From assembly GCA_030430915.1 (NCBI GenBank), contig JAUIKH010000007.1, positions 1 through 38,727 of the forward strand: DNA of 38,727 nt, given 5' to 3'. Source of the DNA: a bacterium (GTDB lineage: Bacteria; Patescibacteriota; Saccharimonadia; Saccharimonadales; SZUA-47). Each line of letters opens with the position of its first letter. Position 1 is the stretch's first letter. This document shows, one piece after another, positions 5,940 through 14,921 of the stretch. The notes under the pieces are model-generated. The model saw nothing but the letters and a program-made list of their open reading frames with translations. It was not told the DNA's origin and did not search any database. The translations under genes and the position numbers were made by a program.

Positions 5940-6809
5940 ATGAGCAGTAAGACTTATGTGTTAGCTATATCTGGTGGTGTAGATTCTGTTGTTTTGTTAG
6001 ACAAACTTATTAAAAAACAGCCATCAAATATTAAGTATATTGTGGCACATTTTGATCATGGCATTAGAGATAATTCATATTTAGATGCAGAATTCGTTAA
6101 AACCTTGGCTGAAAAATATAAACTTGAATACGAAAAAGGATTAGGCTCTTTAGAATCAGATGTAAGTGAGGAGTCAGCTAGAAATGCTAGGTATGAATTT
6201 CTTAGGGAAGTAAAAAGTAAATACCAAGCAGAGGCTATAATAACGGCTCATCATCAAGATGATGTATTAGAGACTGTAGTACTAAATATTTTAAGAAATG
6301 CTAGCCCAAGAGGCCTAATAGGTTACAGTCAGCCTGATGTTTTAAGGCCGTTTATTAATAAAACAAAAGCTGAAATTTTAAAATACGCCAAGAATAATAA
6401 ATTAAAATGGCAGGAGGACATTACCAACGAAAACACCGACTATACCAGGAATTATATTAGAAAAAACATAATTCCTAAGCTTGAAAATAATAGGCAGGAC
6501 TTTTTATCAATTCGAGAAAGAGTTGCAGAAAACTACCAAGAAATTGATTATTTATCGAAAAAACTACTAGTTCAAATTATGCAAGATGGTCAAATCATAA
6601 GATCTAAATTCGTTAACCTGCCATTTGTCGTGCAAAAGCAGCTGTTTGCAACTTATTTTAAGATAAACAATATTGAATACACTAAAAATATGGTTGTAAA
6701 TGCTGCAATTGCAGTTAAAGTATTACTGCCCAACAAGCATGTAGAGCTAAGCAAAAATGTAAAAATATATTCAAACAAGCAATCAGTTCTAATAAAATAC
6801 CACCCTTGA
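5940..6809 (+). CDS. tilS: tRNA(Ile)-lysidine synthase
   Basis: The enzyme attaches lysine to C34 of tRNA-Ile(CAU), switching it from AUG to AUA decoding, using ATP. The 289-residue protein has the N-type ATP-pyrophosphatase core: SGGVDS at residues 11-16, HFDHGIR, SARNARYEF, HHQDD, then RNYIRKNIIP. At 289 residues it is shorter than E. coli TilS (over 400) and probably lacks most of the C-terminal domain, as in other short bacterial forms. It lies alone between the membrane pair and ftsH and should be read from a leaderless promoter. Start chosen by the SGGVDS distance and the -10 spacing. Confidence 0.93.
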   Translation: MSSKTYVLAISGGVDSVVLLDKLIKKQPSNIKYIVAHFDHGIRDNSYLDAEFVKTLAEKYKLEYEKGLGSLESDVSEESARNARYEFLREVKSKYQAEAIITAHHQDDVLETVVLNILRNASPRGLIGYSQPDVLRPFINKTKAEILKYAKNNKLKWQEDITNENTDYTRNYIRKNIIPKLENNRQDFLSIRERVAENYQEIDYLSKKLLVQIMQDGQIIRSKFVNLPFVVQKQLFATYFKINNIEYTKNMVVNAAIAVKVLLPNKHVELSKNVKIYSNKQSVLIKYHP

Positions 6810-6813
6810 CATG

Positions 6814-6819
6814 TATAAT
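6814..6819 (+). promoter_or_regulatory. Probable -10 box of ftsH
   Basis: TATAAT lies 88 bases before the ftsH ATG. A nearby TTGACA at 6806-6811 is too close to act as its -35. The leader then contains two SD-like sites, TAAGGAG at 6836 and TAAGGAA at 6890; the second is at usable distance from the ATG. Confidence 0.4.
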
Positions 6820-6906
6820 TGTTATATTGGACGTATAAGGAGTTTAATAAACTTTTTGTAGTGCAGAGCTATTTTAACAGGAAAGATATCTAAGGAAACA
6901 TAATTA

Positions 6907-8781
6907 ATGGATAAAAAAAAGGCTAAAAGACCGCCACAAAAAAACAATAAACGTAACTTTAAAACAATAATTTTTGCAATTTTAATTGGTGGTTTCTTGC
7001 TGTTAGGACTATCTAGCTATAGCCAGAGTGAAGAACTTGAAAGTGTTGCATTATCTGAAGTTGTAAGTAGTGCGAATAATGGCGAAGTCAGTGAGATTGA
7101 AGTAATTGGTGATGAGCTAAAGGTGACTAAAAAGGGTGAGGAAGACCCAAGTGTTAAATCACTAAAAGAATCTGGCTCTACTCTGTACGAGCAGGGCTTA
7201 GAGACAAATGAACAAAATCAAGATATGGTGGTGTCTGTCACCAAGCCTGACAATAGTGGTGAAATTTGGACAAACGTATTATTTACATTAGCTCCCGTAA
7301 TTTTACTTGGTGGTCTACTTTTTTGGATGATGAGAAGTGCTCAGGGCCAAGGTAATCAAGCTATGAGCTTCGGAAGAAGTAAGGCTAGGCTTTATGGAAA
7401 CGAAAAAGAAAAAGTAATGTTCAAGAACATTGCAGGAAGCAACGAAGCCAAAGAAGATTTGGAAGAAATTGTAGACTTTCTAAAACATCCTAAAAAGTAT
7501 GAAAATGTCGGGGCAAAAATTCCTAAAGGTATGTTACTAGTTGGTCCCCCAGGAACAGGTAAAACAATGTTGGCAAGAGCTGTGGCTGGCGAAGCTGATG
7601 TGCCATTCTTCAGTATTTCGGGTTCAGAATTCGTCGAGATGTTTGTGGGTGTTGGAGCATCTAGAGTTAGAGATTTGTTTGGTAAAGCTAAAAAGAATGC
7701 ACCATGCATAATATTTGTTGATGAGATAGATGCAGTTGGCCGTAAACGTGGCTCAGGAATGGGTGGAGGTCATGATGAAAGAGAGCAAACACTTAACCAA
7801 ATTCTAGTAGAGATGGATGGATTTGAACAAGGAGTTAACGTAATTGTATTAGCAGCAACAAATAGAGCTGATGTGCTCGACCCTGCCCTACTCCGTCCAG
7901 GAAGATTCGACAGGAGAGTAAACATTAGTTTGCCTGACCGAAAAGATAGAGAAGCAATATTAAAAGTTCACTTTGATAAAAAACCTTTGGAAAAACAAGT
8001 TAACCTAGATGCGCTAGCTGCAAAAACTGCGGGAACAAGTGGGGCTGATTTAGCTAATATTGCAAATGAATCCGCAATTATCGCTGCTAAACACAATAGA
8101 AAAACTATTACCCAAGAAGACGCTACTTCTGCTTTTGAGAAAGTAGCCATCGGACCTGAACGTAAAAGTAAGGTTATGAGTGATGAAGAAAAAGAATTAA
8201 CTGCCTATCACGAAGCAGGCCATGCCATAGTTGGCCATGTATTACCAGATAGTGATGATGTACATAAGGTTACAATAATACCTAGAGGTGGTACGGGTGG
8301 AGTAACTTGGTTTATCCCAATTAAAGACAAGGTGCACCAAAGTATTGTCGAGTACAAGGATATACTTGCCAGAATGCTTGGCGGAAGGATAGCTGAAGAA
8401 ATTGTTTATGGTCCAGATAGAGTAACAACAGGAGCAGGTAATGATTTACAGAAAGCTGCAGAACTTGCTAGAGAAATGATTACAAATCAAGGAATGGGAG
8501 ACAAGCTTAGAAACCAAGTCTTTCATGTAGATGATGGAATGATGATGGACCGAATGATGCATGAACGTCAATATTCTGAAGAGACTGCAAAGATTATAGA
8601 CAATGAGGTTGAGGATTTGATTTCTGAAGCCGCTAAACGTGCAAAAACAGTGATAAAACATAATATGAAAAAACTAGAAGAACTAAAAGAGGCGTTATTA
8701 GAAAAAGAAACACTGGAAGACGAAGAAGTAAAAAAGATATTTGAAGGTACTGTAATGCCTAAAGACGCGGCTCAATACTAA
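6907..8781 (+). CDS. ftsH: ATP-dependent membrane zinc metalloprotease FtsH
   Basis: FtsH extracts and degrades membrane and regulatory proteins. The 624-residue protein has TM1 (about 20-38), an outside domain, TM2 (about 121-142), and an AAA domain with Walker A GPPGTGKT at 213-220, Walker [10 protein letters not shown], the SRH ([10 protein letters not shown]) and the central pore motif FVGVGA (as EMFVGVGAS). The M41 protease has zinc ligands H435 and H439 (HEAGH) and Asp513 (GAGNDLQKA). The length is usual. An SD TAAGGAA lies 10 bases before the ATG. The gene is monocistronic in a housekeeping stretch. Confidence 0.97.
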   Translation: MDKKKAKRPPQKNNKRNFKTIIFAILIGGFLLLGLSSYSQSEELESVALSEVVSSANNGEVSEIEVIGDELKVTKKGEEDPSVKSLKESGSTLYEQGLETNEQNQDMVVSVTKPDNSGEIWTNVLFTLAPVILLGGLLFWMMRSAQGQGNQAMSFGRSKARLYGNEKEKVMFKNIAGSNEAKEDLEEIVDFLKHPKKYENVGAKIPKGMLLVGPPGTGKTMLARAVAGEADVPFFSISGSEFVEMFVGVGASRVRDLFGKAKKNAPCIIFVDEIDAVGRKRGSGMGGGHDEREQTLNQILVEMDGFEQGVNVIVLAATNRADVLDPALLRPGRFDRRVNISLPDRKDREAILKVHFDKKPLEKQVNLDALAAKTAGTSGADLANIANESAIIAAKHNRKTITQEDATSAFEKVAIGPERKSKVMSDEEKELTAYHEAGHAIVGHVLPDSDDVHKVTIIPRGGTGGVTWFIPIKDKVHQSIVEYKDILARMLGGRIAEEIVYGPDRVTTGAGNDLQKAAELAREMITNQGMGDKLRNQVFHVDDGMMMDRMMHERQYSEETAKIIDNEVEDLISEAAKRAKTVIKHNMKKLEELKEALLEKETLEDEEVKKIFEGTVMPKDAAQY

Positions 8782-8822
8782 AAACATTAGAAAAATTAGT
8801 TCATTTTATACCTGTAAAAGTC

Positions 8823-8828
8823 TATACT
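8823..8828 (+). promoter_or_regulatory. -10 box for the murJ leader ORF
   Basis: TATACT ends 9 bases before the ATG of the short ORF at 8838. No good -35 is visible. Confidence 0.35.
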
Positions 8829-8837
8829 TATAGGTAG

Positions 8838-8936
8838 ATGAAAGCTGTAACAAACTATTTATTGATTGGTCTTGTTTGCCATCATGAGTTGCTTACACAT
8901 TGCTATCCTTATAAGCGGGGACTTTTGGTGGTATGA
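8838..8936 (+). CDS. Possible leader ORF coupled to murJ (32 residues)
   Basis: A 32-codon ORF starts at ATG 8838 and its TGA overlaps the murJ ATG (ATGA). The middle of the peptide is mildly hydrophobic (NYLLIGLVCHHELL). With the -10 box upstream the transcript would be nearly leaderless, and ribosomes finishing it would re-initiate at murJ, which also has GGTGG next to its ATG. The same architecture occurs before dnaJ. The peptide looks only weakly protein-like, so it may matter for translation alone, or be chance. Confidence 0.35.
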   Translation: MKAVTNYLLIGLVCHHELLTHCYPYKRGLLVV

Positions 8937-10516
8937 AAAAAACAGTAACTAAGGCTACGCGTAGGATATCATTGCCAGGAGCAGCGACTCTGCTAGTTGT
9001 ATCTATGCTATTTGCGCAGCTTTTAGGATTCTTGCGCACCATGATGGTTAATGGTAATTTTAGTCATTTGGGACCAGATAGCACTGATGCGTATTTTGCA
9101 GCTTTTAAAATACCAGACTTTTTCTTTTACACTTTAGCTGCAGGCGCTTTAGGAGTAGCTTTTATACCTATCCTCTCTGAAAGGTTGCAGAAAAACGACC
9201 GCAAAGGTATGTGGGTGCTTTCAAACAGTTTAATGAATCTTATGGCAATTATAATGTTTGTTGTAGGGTTGGGCATGCTTTTCGGTGCTAGGTGGCTAAT
9301 GAATATTGTTGCTCCAGATCTGTCTCCTGAACAAATGAATAATGCGGTGGCAATTCTTAGGATTATATCCTTTAACCCATTGTTGTTCACGATTACAGGA
9401 GTTTTAACCAGTTCTCAGCAGACTTTTGGTAGGTTTTTCTTTTTTGCTATGACTCCGATTGTTTATAACATTAGCATAATATTAAGTATTTTTATTTTTA
9501 GAGATAACATAGGGCTGGTTGGTTTAGGTGTAGGTGCCTTTATTGGCGCGTTTTTATCTTTTGTCGTAGCTACATTTGGCTTAAGGGGCTTAAACTATCA
9601 CTGGAGGCCTACTATAAAATTCAAAAATACAGACTTCCGTAGAATATTACGTCAGCTTCCACCTCGTGCACTAGACCAGGGTATTGATTCTGTAAACTCT
9701 ATCGTTGAGACAAACAGGGCAAGAGCTCTTGGTGAAGGGTTTGTGTCTTCATATGAAAATGCTTTTACCTTACATACGGCACCAATATTTTTAATAGGTT
9801 CGTCTATATCTATTGCTGCGTTTCCCCGACTAAGCGAAAGATTAGCACAGGGTAGACCTGATTTATTCAGAAAAGATTTCTTAGACGTTCTTAAAACTCT
9901 AATGTGGCTTAGCATACCTGCAGTAATTGTAGCTTACTTTTGTAGGGGCTACTTAGCTAGATTGATTTTTAAGCGTGGAGCGCCAGACATTGCATTAATA
10001 TTAGGGTTTTTATCAATAGCGATATTCTTTAGAATTATCTATACTTTGTTATCCAGATATTTTTACGCTCACAAAGATACTGTAACACCACTGCTTGTTT
10101 CAATATTTGCAATTGCTTTAAATATAATTTTAGCGTTTGCACTAGCCAGGCCTGAATCCTATGGTGCTGCTGGCTTAGCTCTGGCTCAATCAATTGTTGC
10201 AACAGCCGAAGTCACGGTTCTATTTGTCGTAATAGTTCTTAGAGATAAACTAATGTTTAATCGGGATTTCTGGTCTTATGTTAGTAAGTTAGTCAGTGTT
10301 AGTGGATTTACCTTAATATCTGCATTTATCATGGTTAGCTTAATACCACTTAATTTAAACGATACGGGATTCTTTGTTTTAGGATTTAAATTGAGTCTTA
10401 TCATTATCGTTGTATTAATGGTCCATTTATCAGTTTCTGCACTATTCGGTCTATCTCAGGCTAAATCTGTAATAAACAAAGCCAAAAATATCATTTTGTC
10501 TCCAGTTAAAATATAA
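8933..10516 (+). CDS. murJ: Lipid II flippase MurJ (MviN)
   Basis: MurJ moves lipid-linked peptidoglycan precursor across the membrane. The 527-residue polytopic protein has about 14 hydrophobic segments. It shows family hallmarks near the N-terminus (RTMMVNGNFSHLGPDSTDAYFAAFKIPDFF, then AGALGVAFIPILSE) and GSSISIAAFPRLSE in the middle, matching the MOP-superfamily MviN pattern. It indicates that the organism makes a peptidoglycan wall. Translation may be coupled to a short upstream ORF. A GGTGG lies immediately before the ATG. Confidence 0.93.
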   Translation: MKKTVTKATRRISLPGAATLLVVSMLFAQLLGFLRTMMVNGNFSHLGPDSTDAYFAAFKIPDFFFYTLAAGALGVAFIPILSERLQKNDRKGMWVLSNSLMNLMAIIMFVVGLGMLFGARWLMNIVAPDLSPEQMNNAVAILRIISFNPLLFTITGVLTSSQQTFGRFFFFAMTPIVYNISIILSIFIFRDNIGLVGLGVGAFIGAFLSFVVATFGLRGLNYHWRPTIKFKNTDFRRILRQLPPRALDQGIDSVNSIVETNRARALGEGFVSSYENAFTLHTAPIFLIGSSISIAAFPRLSERLAQGRPDLFRKDFLDVLKTLMWLSIPAVIVAYFCRGYLARLIFKRGAPDIALILGFLSIAIFFRIIYTLLSRYFYAHKDTVTPLLVSIFAIALNIILAFALARPESYGAAGLALAQSIVATAEVTVLFVVIVLRDKLMFNRDFWSYVSKLVSVSGFTLISAFIMVSLIPLNLNDTGFFVLGFKLSLIIIVVLMVHLSVSALFGLSQAKSVINKAKNIILSPVKI

Positions 10517-10550
10517 GTTTCTACCTCTGTTATTTTTAATAATTAAATGG

Positions 10551-10556
10551 TATAAT
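10551..10556 (+). promoter_or_regulatory. -10 box for leaderless lepA
   Basis: Perfect TATAAT ends 7 bases before ATG 10564. Transcription would start at or next to that ATG, which rules out the in-frame GTG at 10558 because it lies upstream of the expected start point. Confidence 0.65.
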
Positions 10557-10563
10557 TGTGCGA

Positions 10564-12342
10564 ATGACACAAGAAAATATCAGGAACTTTTGCATTATTG
10601 CTCATATTGATCATGGTAAATCTACGCTAGCTGATAGATTATTAGAGATTACCGGCGCTGTGCAAAAACGTGAGATGAAGGAGCAACTTCTAGATAAAAT
10701 GGATCTAGAAAGAGAGCGAGGTATTACAATAAAACTAGCGCCAGTTCGCATGAACTATAAGGGTTTCCAGCTTAATTTGATTGACACGCCCGGCCATGTA
10801 GATTTTAGCTACGAAGTATCTAGGAGTCTGCAAGCTTGCGAAGGAGCAATTCTAGTTGTTGATGCAACTCAAGGTATACAAGCTCAGACTTTAGCGAACG
10901 TATACTTGGCTCTAGAGGCTGATTTAAAAATAATTCCGGTTCTTAACAAAATAGACTTACCAGCTGCTGATGTTGATAAAGTCTCAAAAGAAGTTATTTC
11001 TCTTTTAGGTTGTGACAAGGATGAAATTATCTCGATTAGTGCAAAAACAGGAGAAAAAGTCGATCAGCTACTAGATACAGTAATTGAAAAAGTTCCGTCT
11101 CCGAGCGGAACTGTAAATTCACCAACGAGGGCTTTAATTTTCGATAGTTTCTATGATGAATACAGAGGTGTTGTTTTGTACGTGAGAGTTTTTGATGGTC
11201 ATATTAATAAGTCTTCAAACATAAAAATGATAGCGACTAAGTCTGAAGGCGATGCGCTGGAAGTTGGGTCCCTAAACCCCGCTATGAGCAAGTCTGAATC
11301 ATTACAAGCAGGTGAGATTGGGTATATTGTCACAAGCTTTCATGACACATCAGAGGCAAGAGTAGGCGATACTGTTGCGTTAAAAAACCAGAATCCAGAA
11401 GCTCTAGAAGGGTACAAAGAAGTCAGGCCATTTGTATATGCAGGATTCTTTCCTAGCTCTAATGAGTTTTATCCTCAACTAAAGGATGCAATGGATAAAC
11501 TAAAGCTGAGTGATTCAGCGCTGGAATATAAGCCAGAAAACTCTCCGGTTTTAGGACATGGTTATAGAGTTGGATTTTTGGGGCTACTTCACTTAGATAT
11601 TGTGAAAGAAAGGATAGAACGAGAGTTTAGTATTGACTTAATCGTAACTAATCCATCGACTGACTATAAAGTCATAACTAGCTCTCTAGAAGAATTAGAC
11701 ATTACGTCTGCTTCGCAGATGCCTCCACAAAGTGAAATAGAAGAAATAAGTGAACCATGGATAATTGGAGAAATAGTTGTACCTAAAGACTATGTTGGGG
11801 CCGTCATACAGTTAATAAGTAATTCTAGAGGGCTACATAATAACGTAAGCTATGTTGAAGACCAGTTAGCACTAGTTAAATTTGAAGCTCCATTGGCAAA
11901 CTTACTTACTGATTTTTATGATAAATTGAAAAGCCAAACTTCTGGCTATGGTAGCTTTAATTATGAATTGGATAACTACAGGGTACAAGATTTAGTCAGA
12001 GTAGATTTCTATGTTGCTGGGGATATTGTAGAAGCATTGAGCGTAATTTGTCACAAGTCTGAAGCTCAAGCGTTAGGACGTGAAATAGTTGAAAAATTAA
12101 AAGGTATTATTCCTCGTCAAAACTTTAAAGTGGCAATCCAAGCTGCTATAGGTGGTAAATTTATAGCAAGAGAAGATATCAGTGCTTATAGAAAGGACGT
12201 GACAAGTGGACTATACGGCGGGGACGTTTCAAGAAAGAAAAAAGTTTTAGCTAAGCAAAAAAAAGGTAAAGAAAGACTAAAACGGTTTGGTAAGGTCGAT
12301 CTACCAGCAGGAGTTTTTACAGTTTTACTAAAAAGAGACTAG
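10564..12342 (+). CDS. lepA: Elongation factor 4 (LepA)
   Basis: EF4 is a translational GTPase that acts on ribosomes. From ATG 10564 the protein has 592 residues: G1 AHIDHGKST at 13-21, switch region ERERGITI, G3 DTPGHVDF, G4 NKID, G5 SAKTG, then the EF-G-like domains and the LepA-specific C-terminus (VDLPAGVFTVLLK). This start begins MTQENIRNFCIIAHIDHG as usual for LepA. An annotated GTG two codons upstream would be inside the promoter-to-start gap. Adjacent upstream gene is murJ; no shared operon is needed. Confidence 0.96.
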   Translation: MTQENIRNFCIIAHIDHGKSTLADRLLEITGAVQKREMKEQLLDKMDLERERGITIKLAPVRMNYKGFQLNLIDTPGHVDFSYEVSRSLQACEGAILVVDATQGIQAQTLANVYLALEADLKIIPVLNKIDLPAADVDKVSKEVISLLGCDKDEIISISAKTGEKVDQLLDTVIEKVPSPSGTVNSPTRALIFDSFYDEYRGVVLYVRVFDGHINKSSNIKMIATKSEGDALEVGSLNPAMSKSESLQAGEIGYIVTSFHDTSEARVGDTVALKNQNPEALEGYKEVRPFVYAGFFPSSNEFYPQLKDAMDKLKLSDSALEYKPENSPVLGHGYRVGFLGLLHLDIVKERIEREFSIDLIVTNPSTDYKVITSSLEELDITSASQMPPQSEIEEISEPWIIGEIVVPKDYVGAVIQLISNSRGLHNNVSYVEDQLALVKFEAPLANLLTDFYDKLKSQTSGYGSFNYELDNYRVQDLVRVDFYVAGDIVEALSVICHKSEAQALGREIVEKLKGIIPRQNFKVAIQAAIGGKFIAREDISAYRKDVTSGLYGGDVSRKKKVLAKQKKGKERLKRFGKVDLPAGVFTVLLKRD

Positions 12343-12369
12343 TAACTATAACGCCAACAATTGCTACAA

Positions 12370-12375
12370 TATAAT
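12370..12375 (+). promoter_or_regulatory. Possible -10 box before the guanylate-kinase-like pair
   Basis: TATAAT without a clear -35, about 90 bases before the first gene of the pair. The short leader between holds nothing else I can name. Confidence 0.35.
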
Positions 12376-12466
12376 GGATGAATCACGCTAGTAGTTTATT
12401 ATTATGCAAGACATACAAAGTAGCATACATACAGCGCATAAAAAGTAAGAGAGAACTCAAAGAATA

Positions 12467-13177
12467 ATGGACAAACAGAATTTTATAACATGGGCCAAAA
12501 AGCTGGAATCTACCTATCAAGCCAATGAAGAAGTCCGTAGTAGTTTATCTAAAATTGATCTAATAGCTATTGTAGGTCCAACAGGGGTTGGCAAAACAAC
12601 AATAATTGATTCACTAGGGTTGCCTTATGTTAAGAGTGATGTAACAAGAGCTAAAAGGCCTGGTGAAAAAAAGGATAAAAATTACCATTTTAGAGATGAC
12701 TATTTAGAAATGTTAAAAGAAATAAAAGATGGTAAGTACGTACAGTTTGTAGTAAGTGGTTCAGGAGAGTTCTACGGCACGAGAGCATCTTCTTATCCTA
12801 AGCAAGGAGCTTGTACCATGGCAATTTTGGCTCATGCAATTCCGGACTTCCAAAAAATGGGATTCAATAGAGTTTTGCCAGTGTTTATTATGCCTCCTGG
12901 TTATGTTGAATGGATGCGTAGAATTGGAAATATACGATCAGGTGATATTAATGAAAGGATTACTGAAGCTATAAAATCTATGAATATAGCAATAAGGGAT
13001 GATCACTTTAAGTTTGTGTTAAATGATAGTCTTGATCTCGCAATTAACGACATTAAAAAGATTATTGCTGGAGAACCAGTTGATAATCACAGGACATTAT
13101 TAGCAAGAGAAACAGCAGACGTATTATTAGAAAAACTCGGAGATCAAAACGATGATGTGTATTTCGAAAATGAATAA
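12467..13177 (+). CDS. Guanylate-kinase-like P-loop protein, diverged paralogue
   Basis: The 236-residue protein has an N-terminal extension of about 30 residues and then a P-loop GPTGVGKTT (residues 37-45). VTRAKRPGEKKDKNYHF follows, matching the GMP-binding TTRxxRxGExxGxxYxF pattern, then GSGEFYGT (cf. YYGT) and FIMPPGYVEWMRR (cf. the lid). It lacks the DIDVQGA segment of true guanylate kinases. This suggests either altered substrate choice or a non-catalytic partner of the downstream paralogue, only 8 bases away. It is longer than ordinary Gmk (about 205). Confidence 0.8.
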   Translation: MDKQNFITWAKKLESTYQANEEVRSSLSKIDLIAIVGPTGVGKTTIIDSLGLPYVKSDVTRAKRPGEKKDKNYHFRDDYLEMLKEIKDGKYVQFVVSGSGEFYGTRASSYPKQGACTMAILAHAIPDFQKMGFNRVLPVFIMPPGYVEWMRRIGNIRSGDINERITEAIKSMNIAIRDDHFKFVLNDSLDLAINDIKKIIAGEPVDNHRTLLARETADVLLEKLGDQNDDVYFENE

Positions 13178-13185
13178 GAGAAAAA

Positions 13186-13908
13186 ATGATTAATCAAAAT
13201 AGCCATAAAATAATTACAGACTTACATGCTGCTGTCGCTGCTTATAAGATGCCAGAAAATGCTAAAAATTTAGTTGGTTCAGGGGAACTAATTGTTATAT
13301 GTGGAGTGACTGCTGCTGGTAAAAATACCATTGCTGACTATTTAATAGGCCACGGTAATTATCTCCATGTTGTCTCTCATACTACTAGAAAACCCAGAGA
13401 AAACCACGGAGTAAAAGAAGAAAATGGTCGAGAATATTGGTTTGTTGAACCTATAGAGATGCTAGAAATGATAAATGACCAAAATTTCATAGAAGTTAAA
13501 GCTATACACGGGGAAACATGTTATGGCACAAGTATTGAAGCAGTTAAAAACGTAATATCTGCAGGTCTACATCCAATTATGGAAATTGATGTTCAGGGTG
13601 CGTTGGAACTAACTGAGGTTGTGCCGAAGTTAAGACCCTTGTTCATATTACCGCCTACCTATGAAGTGTGGATGCAGAGACTTGGCAGTAGAGGAAATAT
13701 AAGCGATGGCGAGAAGGATAGAAGATTTCGTAGTGCAAGTATGGAGATAGAGACAGCTTTAGATCACTCTTCATTTACTTTACTTACCAACCACGAGGTG
13801 GAAATGACTGCAAGAGAAATCATGAATGGTATTGATACGAGCGATCAAGCCCAGGCTGATCGTAGTGCACTAGCAAGTGAACTACTGGAAACCTTAAGAA
13901 AAATGTAA
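13186..13908 (+). CDS. gmk: Guanylate kinase (GMP to GDP), unusual P-loop
   Basis: The 240-residue protein keeps most guanylate-kinase landmarks: SHTTRKPRENHGVKEENGREYWF (GMP site), GETCYGTS, MEIDVQGA and FILPPTYEVWMQRL. It also has an N-terminal extension of about 30 residues, as in its neighbour. The P-loop reads CGVTAAGKNT (residues 39-48). The Ser/Thr normally right after the Lys is Asn47, with Thr48 next, which may still bind Mg-ATP but is atypical. As the better conserved copy it is the likelier functional Gmk. The two genes look like an old tandem duplication. The SD is weak. Confidence 0.82.
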   Translation: MINQNSHKIITDLHAAVAAYKMPENAKNLVGSGELIVICGVTAAGKNTIADYLIGHGNYLHVVSHTTRKPRENHGVKEENGREYWFVEPIEMLEMINDQNFIEVKAIHGETCYGTSIEAVKNVISAGLHPIMEIDVQGALELTEVVPKLRPLFILPPTYEVWMQRLGSRGNISDGEKDRRFRSASMEIETALDHSSFTLLTNHEVEMTAREIMNGIDTSDQAQADRSALASELLETLRKM

Positions 13909-13909
13909 T

Positions 13910-13936
13910 CTAGCACTCTTGTTCTTTGACTGCTAA
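13910..13936. promoter_or_regulatory. CIRCE operator of hrcA
   Basis: CTAGCACTC, 9 bases, GACTGCTAA: one difference per arm from the consensus TTAGCACTC-N9-GAGTGCTAA bound by HrcA. It overlaps the promoter, so HrcA represses its own gene. Confidence 0.88.
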
Positions 13937-13947
13937 GTTGTTAAAAT
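13919..13947 (+). promoter_or_regulatory. hrcA promoter inside CIRCE
   Basis: TTGTTC at 13919-13924, a 17-base spacer and TAAAAT at 13942-13947. The start would fall about 3 bases before the GTG at 13957, so the mRNA is nearly leaderless. TTGACT at 13926 is an alternative -35. Either lies in the operator. Confidence 0.55.
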
Positions 13948-13956
13948 ATATGTATT

Positions 13957-14658
13957 GTGACAGATAGACAAGAAAAAATACTAAAGTCTATAGTTGAAGA
14001 ATATGCAGAAGTAGCAAGTCCTGTTGGTTCGCAACTTCTAGCCAAAATATTTAGTGTATCAAGTGCAACTATTCGTTCAGAGATGGCTGAGCTAGAAAAG
14101 CAAGGATTTATAACACAGCCGCATACTAGCGCTGGTCGAATACCTACTGACAAAGGCTATAGGTACTATGTAAATAACTCATTAGAGGAAAAACCAGAGA
14201 AAAATACCGGAGCTGAAAGAGCGCTTACTGCTAGAATTGGCGACGGTGGTGTCCCAGACCGTGCTATTAGAAATACAGTTGATACATTAGTAGAGCTGAC
14301 GCAAAACCTAGGACTAGCCACCATAGGCAAGCAATTATATATGAGCGGATTATCGAATTTGTTCGGGCAACCAGAATTTATGTACCCGGGTCAAGTCCAA
14401 GAAGTAGCTAGATTGTTGGATAATATGGAGCCTTGGCTGCGTGAGGCAGCTCCGAACGAACCACTGAGTGTATATATTGGACATGAGAATCCTATCGGCA
14501 GAAATAGCGGATGCTCATTAATTATTTCTAGGTTTAGTAGCCCATATTCAGATAAGAGTTTTATTGGAGTTTTGGGTCCTACAAGACAAAGCTATAAGGA
14601 AGTGATGAGCTTAGTTAAAAATGCCGGGCGCATGCTGGAGGACTCTCTCCATGAGTAG
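13957..14658 (+). CDS. hrcA: Heat-inducible repressor HrcA, compact form
   Basis: HrcA binds CIRCE and represses chaperone genes. From a GTG start, the 233-residue protein has the winged-helix domain (VGSQLLAKIFSVSSATIRSEMAELEKQGFITQPHTSAGRIPTDKGYRYYV) and the C-terminal landmarks SGLSNLFGQPEF, VYIGHENP, CSLIISRFS and GVLGPTRQSYKEVMSLV. Usual HrcA is about 340 residues. Here the VELTQN segment joins almost directly to the YMSGLSNL segment, so about 100 central residues (GAF-like/inserted dimerisation part) are missing without a frameshift. Four CIRCE sites in the window indicate it is functional. It is the first gene of hrcA-ORF-grpE. Confidence 0.92.
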   Translation: MTDRQEKILKSIVEEYAEVASPVGSQLLAKIFSVSSATIRSEMAELEKQGFITQPHTSAGRIPTDKGYRYYVNNSLEEKPEKNTGAERALTARIGDGGVPDRAIRNTVDTLVELTQNLGLATIGKQLYMSGLSNLFGQPEFMYPGQVQEVARLLDNMEPWLREAAPNEPLSVYIGHENPIGRNSGCSLIISRFSSPYSDKSFIGVLGPTRQSYKEVMSLVKNAGRMLEDSLHE

Positions 14659-14920
14659 CTATATAATTGACAAGCAAATGTTTGAGCAACCAGGATTTAT
14701 AACTTTATACGATGCTTGGTCGGAAGTATTTAGTAAAGATTTTGAAAGTGGAGGGTTTAAACTGTCTCCAGAAGAAGCAATAAAAATAACTAAAGACGCT
14801 AAAAAAGAAGTAGAGCTAAGTGGGGTAGAGCTACAAACTATCAGACAACTAGAATCCATAGCCTGCCGATACGCACAAGTAATGCCAACATTCATAGAAG
14901 AAAGAGTAGAGAATTTTTAA
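14651..14920 (+). CDS. Conserved-looking ORF between hrcA and grpE, unknown
   Basis: The ATG at 14651 overlaps the end of hrcA by 8 bases and is preceded by GGAGGA at the right distance. An upstream in-frame start at 14621 would overlap hrcA further and has no such site. The 89-residue product (MSSYIIDKQMFEQPGF) is acidic and predicted helical, with no membrane segment. Its position inside the heat-shock operon suggests a chaperone-related or HrcA-related role, but nothing in the sequence proves this. Could it be a piece of HrcA that has become a separate chain? It shows no clear match to the missing HrcA segment. Confidence 0.8.
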   Translation: MSSYIIDKQMFEQPGFITLYDAWSEVFSKDFESGGFKLSPEEAIKITKDAKKEVELSGVELQTIRQLESIACRYAQVMPTFIEERVENF

Positions 14921-14921
14921 T

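Noticed and set aside
6806-6819. TTGACA as -35 for ftsH
   Set aside because: The nearest TATAAT starts 2 bases later and no -10 lies 16-18 bases downstream.
10558-10560. GTG as the lepA start
   Set aside because: It lies only 1 base after a perfect -10 box, upstream of the expected transcript start; ATG 10564 fits LepA N-termini.
12404-12448. 14-codon ORF before the guanylate-kinase pair
   Set aside because: No promoter spacing, SD or coupling to the next gene supports it.
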